From: Campylobacteraceae bacterium
GTDB lineage: Bacteria; Campylobacterota; Campylobacteria; Campylobacterales; Sulfurospirillaceae
Direction: 5' to 3'
Length of the DNA stretch: 40,186 nt
NCBI GenBank assembly: GCA_027050775.1
Contig: JALUBH010000005.1
Location: 1 to 40,186 of the forward strand
A model generated the notes under the pieces. The model was not told where the DNA came from, did no database searches, and saw nothing but the letters and a program-made list of their open reading frames with translations. Below, one piece after another: positions 30,001 through 38,850 of the stretch. The position numbers and the translations under genes were made by a program. Numbering within the stretch: the stretch's first letter is position 1; each line of letters begins with the position of its first letter.

Positions 30001-31613
30001 TCTTTTTCCTCAATAAATTCCACTCTTAGCTCCTCATCATCAAAATCACTATATTTGATCTTGCTGTTTTTCAATGATTTTGTAGTTTTTGCACCAAGTG
30101 TTTTCAAATCCTCTACTTTTTTCATAAGATTTCCCCTTCCTGATGCAAATTGATTTTTTGCACTATCATAAGTATTGCTTACAGTTTGAATTTGATCGCC
30201 TATTTTTTTGAAACTATCTGCGAAAATCATCATCTTGTCATATAATTTTCCAGCTGCATCAAACATCTCGAGAGCATTTGATGTTGATTGTTCGCTTTGC
30301 CAATACAGATAGATAGTCCTTAAAGATACGGTCAAAGTGGATGGATTTACTATAGCTATATGTTTATTTAATGCATACTCATACAATCCTTGATCTTCCT
30401 GCAAAGCCAAAGCAAATGCCCCTTCTATGGGCACAAACATAAAAATATATTGGAGTGTTCCACTTTTGTATTGAGAATAGTCTTTGGAATCAAGTGTATC
30501 TATATGGTTTTTAAAAGCACTTACCACCGCTTTTGCCGCGATGTGCCTCTGTTCGTCATTGTCAGCTTTTATATATCTGTCATAATCATTTAGTGAAACT
30601 TTAGAATCAACTATGATATTTCTGTCCTGTGGGAGCTTGACGATAACATCAGGTCTTTTTATCTTGCCGTCTTCATCTCTATAACTTTCTTGTGTCTCAT
30701 AATGCTTCCCTTTTATCAAACCTGAAAACTCCAAAACACTCTCCAAAATCATCTCTCCCCATCTTCCCTGAGTCTGCTTCTTTCCCTTAAGAGCTTCTGT
30801 CAAGCTTCTTGCCTCTTTTCCGATATCTACACTCATTTTTGTGATTTGTTCTATCTCTTTAGAAAGCTCGGCAAATTTTTTGGTACTATGCTCCTGCGAA
30901 TACTCTACTTTTTGCTTAAATTCATCAAGGTTATTTTTAAATGGTTTCAAGAGATTTTCCAAAGATTTCATAGATGTATCATCAAATTTTTTCATCTTTT
31001 TATCAAGTAATTGCTGCATGATTTCATTTATCTTTAATTCTAGTTTTTTACTCTGTTCTTGAAGATCGTCTTTTAACTTTATGTTTCCTTCTTGCTGAGC
31101 TTCAAGTTGAGCCTTATGCCTTGAATTTTCTTCTTTTAAAGAGTATATTTCATCATGCATATCCTCTATCTTTTCGTTTGCATCTTTGAGTCTTAGTCTT
31201 TTTTCTTCAAGCCTTTCTTCATACTCTTGTTTTGTTTTTTTGATATCCTGCTCTAAGGTTTTAAGATTTATGATTAGTGAATGGTTTTCTATGCGAAGGT
31301 TATTGTTATCCTCTTTTTGTTTCTCATACTGCTGTGAAATATCTATGTATTTCTCTTCTATATCAGCTTTTACAGATAAAATATTGTCCAAATCTTTCTG
31401 TTTTTGAGCTATAAGTATATCTCTTTGTGAAACCATTTTTTTTTGAATTTCCAAAGCATCTTGTAGTTCATTTTTCTCTTTTTGAAACTCTTTTATACCC
31501 TGAGACAGTTCATCTTTAGTCCTATTTCTTATCGCAAAACCAAACCAAATAAGTGTAAAAATCACCAAAACCGGCAGTGATAACATCACTAGATTTACAA
31601 TGTTTATCTCCAT
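29997..31613 (-). CDS. rmuC: RmuC-family DNA recombination protein (538 aa)
   Basis: RmuC proteins limit recombination at inverted repeats and contain a predicted restriction-like nuclease fold. A membrane helix at the start (VNLVMLSLPVLVIFTLIWFGFAI) anchors it; a long coiled coil covers about 35-240; the RmuC domain follows, with LTEALKGKKQTQGRWGEMIL, KRPDVIVKLP, IIVDSKVSLNDY, FMFVPIEGAF and IVNPSTLTVSLRTI. All blocks of the family are present. It starts one base after the WYL-regulator stop, so the operon order is regulator, rmuC, glsA. Confidence 0.92.
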   Translation of the reverse strand: MEINIVNLVMLSLPVLVIFTLIWFGFAIRNRTKDELSQGIKEFQKEKNELQDALEIQKKMVSQRDILIAQKQKDLDNILSVKADIEEKYIDISQQYEKQKEDNNNLRIENHSLIINLKTLEQDIKKTKQEYEERLEEKRLRLKDANEKIEDMHDEIYSLKEENSRHKAQLEAQQEGNIKLKDDLQEQSKKLELKINEIMQQLLDKKMKKFDDTSMKSLENLLKPFKNNLDEFKQKVEYSQEHSTKKFAELSKEIEQITKMSVDIGKEARSLTEALKGKKQTQGRWGEMILESVLEFSGLIKGKHYETQESYRDEDGKIKRPDVIVKLPQDRNIIVDSKVSLNDYDRYIKADNDEQRHIAAKAVVSAFKNHIDTLDSKDYSQYKSGTLQYIFMFVPIEGAFALALQEDQGLYEYALNKHIAIVNPSTLTVSLRTIYLYWQSEQSTSNALEMFDAAGKLYDKMMIFADSFKKIGDQIQTVSNTYDSAKNQFASGRGNLMKKVEDLKTLGAKTTKSLKNSKIKYSDFDDEELRVEFIEEKE

Positions 31614-31614
31614 G

Positions 31615-32583
31615 CTATATCCCTATATATTTATTTTTATATTCATCAAGCTTTCTTATAATTGCCTTCTTGAGTTCATCAGGCTTCAAAACTAAAATAT
31701 TTGGTAAATATTTCAATATGCTAGGAATGATATCCCTAAAATACTCATCACTAGTGCTCACATCATATCGAATGTATCTTTGAGAATCAACTAAAAGGTG
31801 CTCATCAGTCTTATGCCAAGAAGAAAAAAACCTAGCCCTATCTATATAGTCCTCTATATTTTCATGCACAAGCAGTTGAACTACTGTTGTGGGCTTTTCA
31901 AATGAAAAATACGCATTTATCATCTGCCCAATCCTTTTGTCTAGCTTTGAGAAATCATATCTGAATTCATCTTCCGATATATCAATATTTACAATTTTTG
32001 CAAGGGCAAAAGATTTTATTCTGTGAGAATCTTCTTGTTTTTCATCTTTATTTTCCTCAAAACCAACAAGGTACCAATAATACTCAATATTTAGAATTTT
32101 ATGAGGATAAAAAACTCTCTTTGAATCGGTAAGTTGTATATTTAATTTTCTTTTTTCATCTATAGCCGCATGTATGAGAGCAAATTTTTCTTCCATTTTA
32201 TTATCTATTTTTTCACTATTTTGTTGCCTCAAGATATAAGAGATAGTTCTTTTTCTATAATTTTTGACAATATTTACTGTACATTCGCAAAGCCCATTTC
32301 CCAACTTATTTTTGTTTCTAAGTATCGAGTTTAAAACAACTATCTCCTCAGGTTTTAGCAAAATTTTATCTAAAAAACCAATCTCAACAGCTATCCATCT
32401 CTTGGTGCTTGCATCATATCTTATGTCATTTTTGAAAAAATTCTCTCTTAAGGTTCTAAGATGCTCCCTAAAAGAGCTGGCACTAAAATTGTGTTTACCT
32501 TGCATCTGCGCAGTAGATACAGACTCACCTCTCGAGAGCATCTTCAAGATACCAGGCATCAACTCTTCAATCTTTTTAACCAT
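31615..32583 (-). CDS. WYL-domain transcriptional regulator (322 aa)
   Basis: The N-terminal region (MVKKIEELMPGILKMLSRGE, then FREHLRTLRENFF) fits an HTH; residues about 140-220 form a WYL domain (IHAAIDEKRKLNIQ, YPHKILNIEYYWYLVGFEEN, HRIKSFALAKI), followed by a C-terminal extension (FLEYL-type end: IPSILKYLPNILVLKPDELK). WYL domains bind small ligands or nucleic acids and often control DNA-damage or defence genes. I choose the ATG at 32583; another five codons upstream is possible. It heads the operon with rmuC and glsA, which it may regulate. Confidence 0.8.
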   Translation of the reverse strand: MVKKIEELMPGILKMLSRGESVSTAQMQGKHNFSASSFREHLRTLRENFFKNDIRYDASTKRWIAVEIGFLDKILLKPEEIVVLNSILRNKNKLGNGLCECTVNIVKNYRKRTISYILRQQNSEKIDNKMEEKFALIHAAIDEKRKLNIQLTDSKRVFYPHKILNIEYYWYLVGFEENKDEKQEDSHRIKSFALAKIVNIDISEDEFRYDFSKLDKRIGQMINAYFSFEKPTTVVQLLVHENIEDYIDRARFFSSWHKTDEHLLVDSQRYIRYDVSTSDEYFRDIIPSILKYLPNILVLKPDELKKAIIRKLDEYKNKYIGI

Positions 32584-32721
32584 AAAACTACCCCACATAA
32601 AACATTAGAGATATTATACAACAATTAACGACAAAAATTTCTATCACTATACTGCATATCTTAAATACCTTGTTTACTCTCTTCTCTCCGACATCATACA
32701 TCAAAAAAGCGTAATTATAAT

Positions 32722-33320
32722 TCAACGCTTATCCTTTAGAGAAAACGGCACAAAAACCTCCCCTGTATTTAGCATCTTTATCAGCTTATAGCCATCTAAT
32801 TTTATAGCATTTTTATAGGTTGTCATACGGTTTAATTTTGAGTGTTTAAAAGTCTCATTTAGTCTCTGCTCAAATGCCTCTATGAAGAGTTTTTACCACT
32901 CTCATTTAGTAAAGCATAATTCAAACTTTTATCAAAATGCTTTGCCACTCGCAACTTTTTTCTGCCGACAAGTTCAAATATAGTTCTAAACACCAAAACA
33001 GGCTTAAAAACCTCGCTCAAATCCAAACTCAGACTAAATCTTGACTCGCCTGGTTCGTGCAAAAAGCTTATGGATTGATTTAGATGTGTCGCATATATCG
33101 CTGAGATTGTTTTGGTGTACAAAAGAGTATTTCCAAAGCTTATGAGTGCATTTATGGGGTTATCGGGAGGTCGCTTTACTCTTTTATTTATCACAAAATC
33201 TTCGGGCAAAAAAAATTTAAAACTGTCATAAAATCTCAACCAGATTCTGCCTTCTATGGACAAGATTTGCTTTATATACCTGCACAGAAAAAGTGGAGCA
33301 TGCCTGTTTGGAATTGGAGT
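32722..33320 (-). pseudogene. cas1 relic: 5'-truncated and frameshifted
   Basis: Cas1 is the integrase that inserts CRISPR spacers. The catalytic-Glu block is visible (LSIEGRIWLRFYDSFKFFL), then NPINALISFGNTLLYT, and the His/Asp block (FLHEPGESRFSLSLDLSEVF). After NESGK the frame shifts by one base within a run of five A (near 32893), and the normal Cas1 end continues in another frame: EAFEQRLNETFKHSKLN..., LDGYKLIKMLNTGEVFVPF. The N-terminal beta domain (roughly the first 120 residues) is absent; the frame upstream begins after a TAG at 33323. No cas2, other cas gene or repeat array is seen, so this is a decayed leftover. Confidence 0.85.
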
Positions 33321-33686
33321 CTAACCCTCTCTCAATTGGCTATATTTTTTGAGGGAAGGCTAGATAGTGAGCTTAAAATTTAAGCTTAGGTGTGATAGGA
33401 TTTCTCCTATCAGAATTTATGTGACACGGAATTTTGAACGCTCCCTGTTAATAGTGTTATTATAATTTTTAAAAGATGATATCTCATCACAGTTTACTCT
33501 ATATATCATTTTACACACTCTATTAAAATAGTATCTTAAATATACTTACTACTGTCTTATAGTTTTTTTGATAAATATCGCATTTGAAATAATTTCTATC
33601 ACAACTATCTTTAGGGCTGTCCTTAAGAGTTTTTTGTGTAAAATAACAACCATTTTAATGATTGATTTTACAAAAAAAGGAAAAAA
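33321..33686. other. Gene-free region between the cas1 relic and thiB
   Basis: No gene is seen. Two small inverted repeats lie near the left end: AGCTTAAA/TTTAAGCT around 33370 and GATAGGA/TCCTATC around 33400. No repeats typical of a CRISPR array occur. The region before thiB is AT-rich with a possible -10 box (GTAAAAT near 33640). No TPP riboswitch core could be found. Confidence 0.5.
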
Positions 33687-34673
33687 ATGTTAAAAATTTT
33701 ACTCTCTCTTGGTTTGCTTATGGGTTCACTCTTTGCCAAAGAGACCCTTACTATATACACTTATGATTCATTTGCTGCCTCTTGGGGACCGGCTCCACTT
33801 ATAAAGAAGGCTTTTGAGAAGAAGTATGATTGCAAACTCAAGTTTGTTGCGACCGATAGTGCTATCGGGGCTTTTAGAAAGGTGCAACTTGAGGGCAAAA
33901 ATACCAAGGCGGACATAGTTTTGGGACTTGATACAAACACTGCTGAGTTAGCTCGCAAAAGCGGTCTTTTTGCAAAGCACCATACTGACACTTCTAAGCT
34001 TAGTTTGCCTATAAAATGGAATGACGATACATTTGTACCGTTTGATTATAGTTATTTTGCTTTTGTTTACGACTCAAATAAGCTTAAAAACGCTCCTACT
34101 TCCTTTGATGAGTTGGCAAATATGCCAAAAAATTTCAAAATCATCATAGAAGATCCCCGCAGTTCCACTCCCGGACTTGGGCTTCTTTTGTGGGTAAAAG
34201 CTACTTATGGAAACAAGGCTGGTGCATACTGGAAAAAGCTGGCACCTCATATACTCACCATCACAAAAGGCTGGTCTGAGGCTTACAATCTTTTTCTAAA
34301 AGGTGAAGCTGATATGGTGCTTTCATATACCACTTCTCCCGCTTATCATATCATCGAAGAGAAAAAATACAACTATAAAACCGCAAATTTCAAAGCTGGA
34401 CACTATGCACAAATAGAGATAGCCGGGATGCTAAAGTCATCAAAACACAAAGATTTGGCAAATAAATTTCTAAACTTCATGCTAAGTGATGAATTTGCCA
34501 ATATAATTCCCACTACAAACTGGTCATATCCTGTTGTCAAAACCAAAAAAGGTCTACCTAAAGCTTTTAGCCTACTTTATGTGCCTTCAAAAATGATTTT
34601 AATGAACGGCAAAACGGTAGAAAAAAATCGAAAAGCATATATCAACGAGTGGCTAAAAGCATTAGCTAGATAG
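33687..34673 (+). CDS. thiB: Thiamine ABC transporter, periplasmic binding protein (328 aa)
   Basis: It captures thiamine or its phosphates in the periplasm. A signal peptide (MLKILLSLGLLMGSLFAKE) precedes the hallmark ThiB opening LTIYTYDSFAASWGPAPLIK, followed by GKNTKADIVLGLDTNTAELA, PFDYSYFAFVYD, IEDPRSSTPGLGLLLW and VLSYTTSPAYH. Length and order match E. coli ThiB (327 aa). The ATG at 33687 has AAAAAAGG upstream. The permease gene starts directly after its stop. Confidence 0.93.
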   Translation: MLKILLSLGLLMGSLFAKETLTIYTYDSFAASWGPAPLIKKAFEKKYDCKLKFVATDSAIGAFRKVQLEGKNTKADIVLGLDTNTAELARKSGLFAKHHTDTSKLSLPIKWNDDTFVPFDYSYFAFVYDSNKLKNAPTSFDELANMPKNFKIIIEDPRSSTPGLGLLLWVKATYGNKAGAYWKKLAPHILTITKGWSEAYNLFLKGEADMVLSYTTSPAYHIIEEKKYNYKTANFKAGHYAQIEIAGMLKSSKHKDLANKFLNFMLSDEFANIIPTTNWSYPVVKTKKGLPKAFSLLYVPSKMILMNGKTVEKNRKAYINEWLKALAR

Positions 34674-36311
34674 ATGTTAAAAGAGTATTGGAGATTTAAA
34701 GGCTCGCTGATACCAGGGCTTTTTGTCTCTTTTGCTCTGCTCACACTTGCGGTCTTGCTCTTTCTCACCCTTTTTGGTGCAACAGACGCAAATACAACAA
34801 TCTTTGGAGCACTCAACCAAAGAGTTATAGGGCTTTTGAAATTTACACTTTTTCAAGCCACGCTTTCGACTCTCTTTTCAGCACTCTTAGGTACGCTTCT
34901 GGCTTGGAGTTTGGCTCATCAGCCTAGATTTTTCTCTCGTTCGCTTCTTATCGCCCTTTTCTCCTCTTCTTTGGTATTGCCGACTATCATCGTAGTGTTT
35001 GGGCTTATCACAATTTTAGGAAGAAACGGCTGGTTAAATCATCTCTCCAACTACCTTTTTCATCACTCATTTGAGGGCTTTTTGTATGGACTTAGCGGTA
35101 TATTGATAGCTCACACTTACTTAAATGCTTCATTTGCGGCAAGGGGACTTTTGCATAGTTTTGAATCCATACCAAAAGAGAGGTACAAACTCGCAAAAAG
35201 CTTGGGTTTTTCTACTTTTAAGAGATTCGTAATTATAGAGTTTCCTGCTATAAAATCTACACTTTTTAGCATCTCTTCTACTATATTTTTACTCTGTTTT
35301 ACCTCTTTTGCCATAGTTTTGATTTTAGGAGGAAATCCGAGCTACAATACACTAGAAGTCGCCATCTACGAGGCAGTAAAGCTTGATTTTAACATATCTT
35401 TTGCTCTGGAGTTGGCATTTGTGCAACTTAGTATATCGGTGATATTAGTCATCTTTTCTTCTAGCCTGAAAACAAGTGTTTCAAATATAAAAATGCAAGA
35501 GTCCGTTATACCTTGGAGGGATGCTTTTGGGGTAAGAGTATTGCAAAAAATCACCATCTTTATATCCGGTCTCTTTTTTATATTGCCATTGGTTGCTATA
35601 TTTCATGATGGCATAACTGCTGATTTTACCCATATCATCAAATCAGTTGTCTTTATAAAATCTTTTTCTACTAGCATTATCATCGCTTCCATATCTTCTG
35701 TTATCACAGTTTTTTTCACACTCTTTCTTGCAAATTCTAAGAGAAATTTTGCTCTATATTATCGCATACCAAAAAGTGGAATCGGAAAATTACTAGCATT
35801 TCTTATCTCATTTTCAGGAACTCTGTATCTTGCTATTCCATCGCTTGTCTTAGGACTTGGTTTTTTTCTTCTTTCACAAAGATTTTTTGCTCCTGCGAAT
35901 TTTTGGGCAACATTTGCACTTTTGAGTGCAAATATACTGATGTCTCTGCCTTTTTCACTCTCAGTTTTATACCCCTCTATGTTAAAGACAGCAAAAAGAT
36001 ATGATAAACTCTGTTTTAGTTTAGGTATAAGCGGATATGAGAGATGGAAGTATTGTGAATGGCCATATTTAAAAGAGTCCATAGGTTATGTTCTGGCTCT
36101 GTCTTTTTGCCTTTCACTCGGAGATTTAGGAGTCATATCGCTCTTTGGAAATCAAGACTTTTCTACACTTCCTTGGTATCTGTATGGACTCATGGGCTCA
36201 TATAGAAACAGTGATGCTTCGGGGGTAGCACTTATACTGCTTGTGCTTGTTTTGAGCATCTTTATATTTGTACCAAAACTCTTCAAAGGAGACGGTTTTG
36301 CTAAAAATTGA
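34674..36311 (+). CDS. thiP: Thiamine ABC transporter, permease (545 aa)
   Basis: This is a fused double permease of the ThiP type, about 12 membrane segments, at nearly the same length as E. coli ThiP (536). Each half carries an ABC-permease loop: SIPKERYKLAKSLGFSTFKRF in the first, and AKRYDKLCFSLGISGYERWKY in the second (EAA-like motifs that contact the ATPase). It starts right after the thiB stop and overlaps the thiQ start. Together the three genes form a complete import system. Confidence 0.92.
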   Translation: MLKEYWRFKGSLIPGLFVSFALLTLAVLLFLTLFGATDANTTIFGALNQRVIGLLKFTLFQATLSTLFSALLGTLLAWSLAHQPRFFSRSLLIALFSSSLVLPTIIVVFGLITILGRNGWLNHLSNYLFHHSFEGFLYGLSGILIAHTYLNASFAARGLLHSFESIPKERYKLAKSLGFSTFKRFVIIEFPAIKSTLFSISSTIFLLCFTSFAIVLILGGNPSYNTLEVAIYEAVKLDFNISFALELAFVQLSISVILVIFSSSLKTSVSNIKMQESVIPWRDAFGVRVLQKITIFISGLFFILPLVAIFHDGITADFTHIIKSVVFIKSFSTSIIIASISSVITVFFTLFLANSKRNFALYYRIPKSGIGKLLAFLISFSGTLYLAIPSLVLGLGFFLLSQRFFAPANFWATFALLSANILMSLPFSLSVLYPSMLKTAKRYDKLCFSLGISGYERWKYCEWPYLKESIGYVLALSFCLSLGDLGVISLFGNQDFSTLPWYLYGLMGSYRNSDASGVALILLVLVLSIFIFVPKLFKGDGFAKN

Positions 36312-36930
36312 TAAACTGATTTATAACTATAAAAATGAAAACGAGTATAACTTTTCACTAGATGCCAAAAGAGGTGAGATAGTAGGCATAATCGGAGCAA
36401 GCGGCAATGGAAAATCCACCTTACTTGATCTTATAGCCGGTTTTCTAAAACCAACTAGTGGTACGATAACATTTGATGGAAAAAATCTAAGCAATCTTCC
36501 GCCTGAAAAGAGACCGATCACGATACTTTTTCAAAATTACAATCTTTTTGAACATTTAAGCGTAAAAAGAAATATACTTTTAGGCATAAATGACTCTTCC
36601 AAAAAAAGTGACTTACAAAAAGTAAGGCAAATTTTAGAAGAAGTCGGATTAAATGGCTTTGAAGATAAAAAAGCTTTAACTCTCTCAGGAGGTCAACAAC
36701 AAAGAGTATCACTTGCTAGATCACTCTTAAGAGACAAGCCGATACTTTTGCTTGATGAACCCTTTAGCGGCCTTGATTTTGATACTAGAGTTCATATGTT
36801 AGAGCTCGTACAAAACATAACAAAAACAAAAGATATATGCACTCTGATGGTAACTCACGAGATTGATGATTGTAAAAAAATCGCAGATAAATCATACGAA
36901 GTAAAAAATGGAAAATTAACACTACTTTAG
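36298..36930 (+). CDS. thiQ: Thiamine ABC transporter, ATP-binding subunit (210 aa)
   Basis: It powers thiamine import. Motifs: Walker A GASGNGKST (about residues 32-40), Q-loop (ILFQNYNLFEHL), ABC signature LSGGQQQR, Walker B ILLLDEPFSGLD, and switch His in VTHEIDD. I place the start at TTG 36298, six bases after AAAGGAG, giving MLKIDKLIYNY as in other ThiQ proteins; an ATG at 36268 has no ribosome site. The gene overlaps the end of thiP by 14 bases. Confidence 0.92.
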   Translation: MLKIDKLIYNYKNENEYNFSLDAKRGEIVGIIGASGNGKSTLLDLIAGFLKPTSGTITFDGKNLSNLPPEKRPITILFQNYNLFEHLSVKRNILLGINDSSKKSDLQKVRQILEEVGLNGFEDKKALTLSGGQQQRVSLARSLLRDKPILLLDEPFSGLDFDTRVHMLELVQNITKTKDICTLMVTHEIDDCKKIADKSYEVKNGKLTLL

Positions 36931-36971
36931 ATATAATCCTACTTCAAAAAACTACAAAAAAGGAAAAAACA

Positions 36972-37463
36972 ATGAGTTTAAAAACATACGACTACACGCC
37001 TGAAGAATTAAACAAGTTTCAGTGGGCTGTTATAAAAACAAAAGATGGCGAGATGAAAGTGAAACTTTATCCGCAAGAGACTCCAAATACGGTGGCAAAC
37101 TTTGCTAGTTTGGTGAATGATGGTTTCTACAATGGATTGAATTTTCACAGAGTCATCCCTGGATTTGTTGCACAAGGCGGTTGCCCGCTTGGAACTGGTA
37201 CAGGAGGTCCTGGCTGGAGCATAGCTTGTGAATGCGATAACCAAGCAAGCAAACACTCAAAAGGCAAACTATCCATGGCCCACGCAGGAAGAGACACAGG
37301 CGGAAGCCAGTTTTTCATCTGCTATGATAATTTACCTCACCTAGATGGCGTTCACACAGTATTTGGCGGCATAGAAGATGGCGACGAAGAGAGCATGAAA
37401 GTGCTTGACGCCATACAACAAGGCGATAAGATAGAGAGCATAGAGATAAAAGAGAGCTTATAA
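36972..37463 (+). CDS. Cyclophilin-type peptidyl-prolyl cis-trans isomerase (163 aa)
   Basis: It catalyses proline isomerisation in folding proteins. Family blocks are intact: VANFASLVNDGFYNGLNFHR, VIPGFVAQGGCPLGTGTGGP, LSMAHAGRDTGGSQFFICYD, LDGVHTVFGGI. There is no signal peptide, so it acts in the cytoplasm, like PpiB. The ATG at 36972 follows AAAAAAGG, 41 bases after thiQ. A hairpin at 37472-37488 may end the transcript. Confidence 0.92.
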   Translation: MSLKTYDYTPEELNKFQWAVIKTKDGEMKVKLYPQETPNTVANFASLVNDGFYNGLNFHRVIPGFVAQGGCPLGTGTGGPGWSIACECDNQASKHSKGKLSMAHAGRDTGGSQFFICYDNLPHLDGVHTVFGGIEDGDEESMKVLDAIQQGDKIESIEIKESL

Positions 37464-37471
37464 CTAATCTT

Positions 37472-37555
37472 GAGTATTTATGATACTCGCTTTATATATA
37501 AATTTAATCTTAAATTATACCATTCTATCTAAATTTTACTAGAATATGGTATAAT
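37472..37555 (+). terminator. Hairpin and imperfect palindrome after the cyclophilin gene
   Basis: GAGTAT (37472-37477) pairs with ATACTC (37483-37488) with a five-base loop, a weak terminator candidate. Further on, TTATACCATTCTA and TAGAATATGGTATAA form an imperfect inverted repeat around 37516-37555. Both lie between the convergent cyclophilin and WYL genes and may terminate both. Confidence 0.4.
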
Positions 37556-37604
37556 TTAAGTTAAAGTTAAGAATATAAAGAGGTGTATTTATCTCACTTA
37601 ACCA

Positions 37605-38567
37605 CTAACTCATTTTTTCCATATAAAAATTTAGTTTTTTTGCTATTGCCTCTTGTAGTGATGCAGGCTCTATAACTTTTATAAAAGGAATCCACTTCAT
37701 GATAAGCTCTTCTAGTTCTCTTTCTTGTGTAACTTTAAATGAGAGTATTAAATTACCATTTTTTAGTTTTTCTACTATTTTTTGAGATTTGAGATGTTTC
37801 TTCATTTTAAAGAATGCTGCTTTGGAGCTATCCACTTCTAAAACGACATCTATGAGATGTTTTCTAAAATCTTGTGAATATCTAGAAAATGGGGTTTGCA
37901 TAGATTTTATAAAGTCGTCAATATCGTAGTTCTTGTGAAATGTTTTTTTGGTGCTTGATACGCTTTTTATTTTTGAAACTCTAAATAATGAAAATTCATA
38001 CTCTTTATTTTTTATCTCACAAGCAAGGTAGAAGTTTTCATTCATAAATATTATCTTATATGGCTGAACCTCTTGATTTAGTATTCCTTTGTCTGTCTCG
38101 TACTCTATTACTATGCATTTTTTTATTTTTATTACATTTTCTAAGCTCTTGAAGAGACTGAAGTTACTAAAAGCATTTTCAAATGGTTTGTTTTTAAATT
38201 CATAGATATTTTTTTGTTCGGCTATTTTGCTATTGATGATTTTCTTGTCACTTGGCTCTATATCTAATCTATCATATAAATTACTCTGTTGTGCTATATT
38301 AAATACTTGTACCATCAAGGAAAGATTTTTAGGATTTAGAAAGTTTTCAAAAGCTTTTTTGGTAACAGCCTTATAGCATCCTTTTTTTCCATTTATTCGG
38401 CTGAAAGCATCTGGAAATACTTCTTTTATAGCATCTAAATCTCTTCTTATAGTTTTTTCACTTTTGCCATACCATAGGTCTTGGGCTGCTAAAGCATCTA
38501 TACATACAGTTTGACCGTCATTGAATCTTTTTAGTAGTTCTAGAACTCTTATTGTTTGATTTGTCAT
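37605..38567 (-). CDS. WYL-domain transcriptional regulator (320 aa)
   Basis: The N-terminal HTH reads TIRVLELLKRFNDGQTVCID, then YGKSEKTIRRDLDAIKEVF (DeoR-type recognition helix). A WYL domain lies at about 145-235 (IKIKKCIVIEYETDKGILN, VQPYKIIFMNENFYLACEI, FSLFRVSKIKSV), followed by the usual C-terminal extension (FKVTQERELEELIMKWIPFI, VIEPASLQEAIAKKL). The ATG overlaps the stop of the 42-aa gene at 38564-38692 (ATGA). Regulators of this type often control phage-defence and CRISPR loci; the AAA+ pseudogene upstream on the same strand and the divergent gene at 40125 may be its targets. Confidence 0.85.
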   Translation of the reverse strand: MTNQTIRVLELLKRFNDGQTVCIDALAAQDLWYGKSEKTIRRDLDAIKEVFPDAFSRINGKKGCYKAVTKKAFENFLNPKNLSLMVQVFNIAQQSNLYDRLDIEPSDKKIINSKIAEQKNIYEFKNKPFENAFSNFSLFKSLENVIKIKKCIVIEYETDKGILNQEVQPYKIIFMNENFYLACEIKNKEYEFSLFRVSKIKSVSSTKKTFHKNYDIDDFIKSMQTPFSRYSQDFRKHLIDVVLEVDSSKAAFFKMKKHLKSQKIVEKLKNGNLILSFKVTQERELEELIMKWIPFIKVIEPASLQEAIAKKLNFYMEKMS

Positions 38568-38692
38568 GGTAAATCTACCTTATAGTTTTTTCTTGAGTAT
38601 GCTTTTTTGTTTTTTACTACTCTTGTCACTGGGTTAAATCCCCATGTTACTCTTTGCTTTTGTTTTGGGATTTTTAGTTTTATCTTTTTCAT
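38564..38692 (-). CDS. Conserved-looking small basic protein (42 aa)
   Basis: The frame runs from ATG at 38692 to the TGA overlapping the WYL start. The product, strongly basic, reads MKKIKLKIPKQKQRVTWGFN, then PVTRVVKNKKAYSRKNYK. The core W-x-FNPVTRVV..KK.YSRK looks like a conserved motif, and I believe similar small proteins occur beside other genes in Proteobacteria. I cannot name the family. Translational coupling with the WYL gene suggests joint function. Confidence 0.6.
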   Translation of the reverse strand: MKKIKLKIPKQKQRVTWGFNPVTRVVKNKKAYSRKNYKVDLP

Positions 38693-38850
38693 ATATTTAC
38701 TTTTTATTTAAATTTGGTAAAAGTATATATCTTCTTATGGACTTATTTTGTCTATTTTATTTTATATTCTACTCTTTTTGAGTTATATTTACAATGTATT
38801 TGACATTATAACTTAAACAAAAAAAATAGAGGTTCAAAAAGCAACTCTTT

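Noticed and set aside
33300-33440. CRISPR array next to the cas1 relic
   Set aside because: Only single small palindromes occur; there are no regularly spaced direct repeats.
33441-33686. TPP riboswitch upstream of thiB
   Set aside because: Expected by analogy, but neither CUGAGA nor the later conserved core of the TPP aptamer is present.
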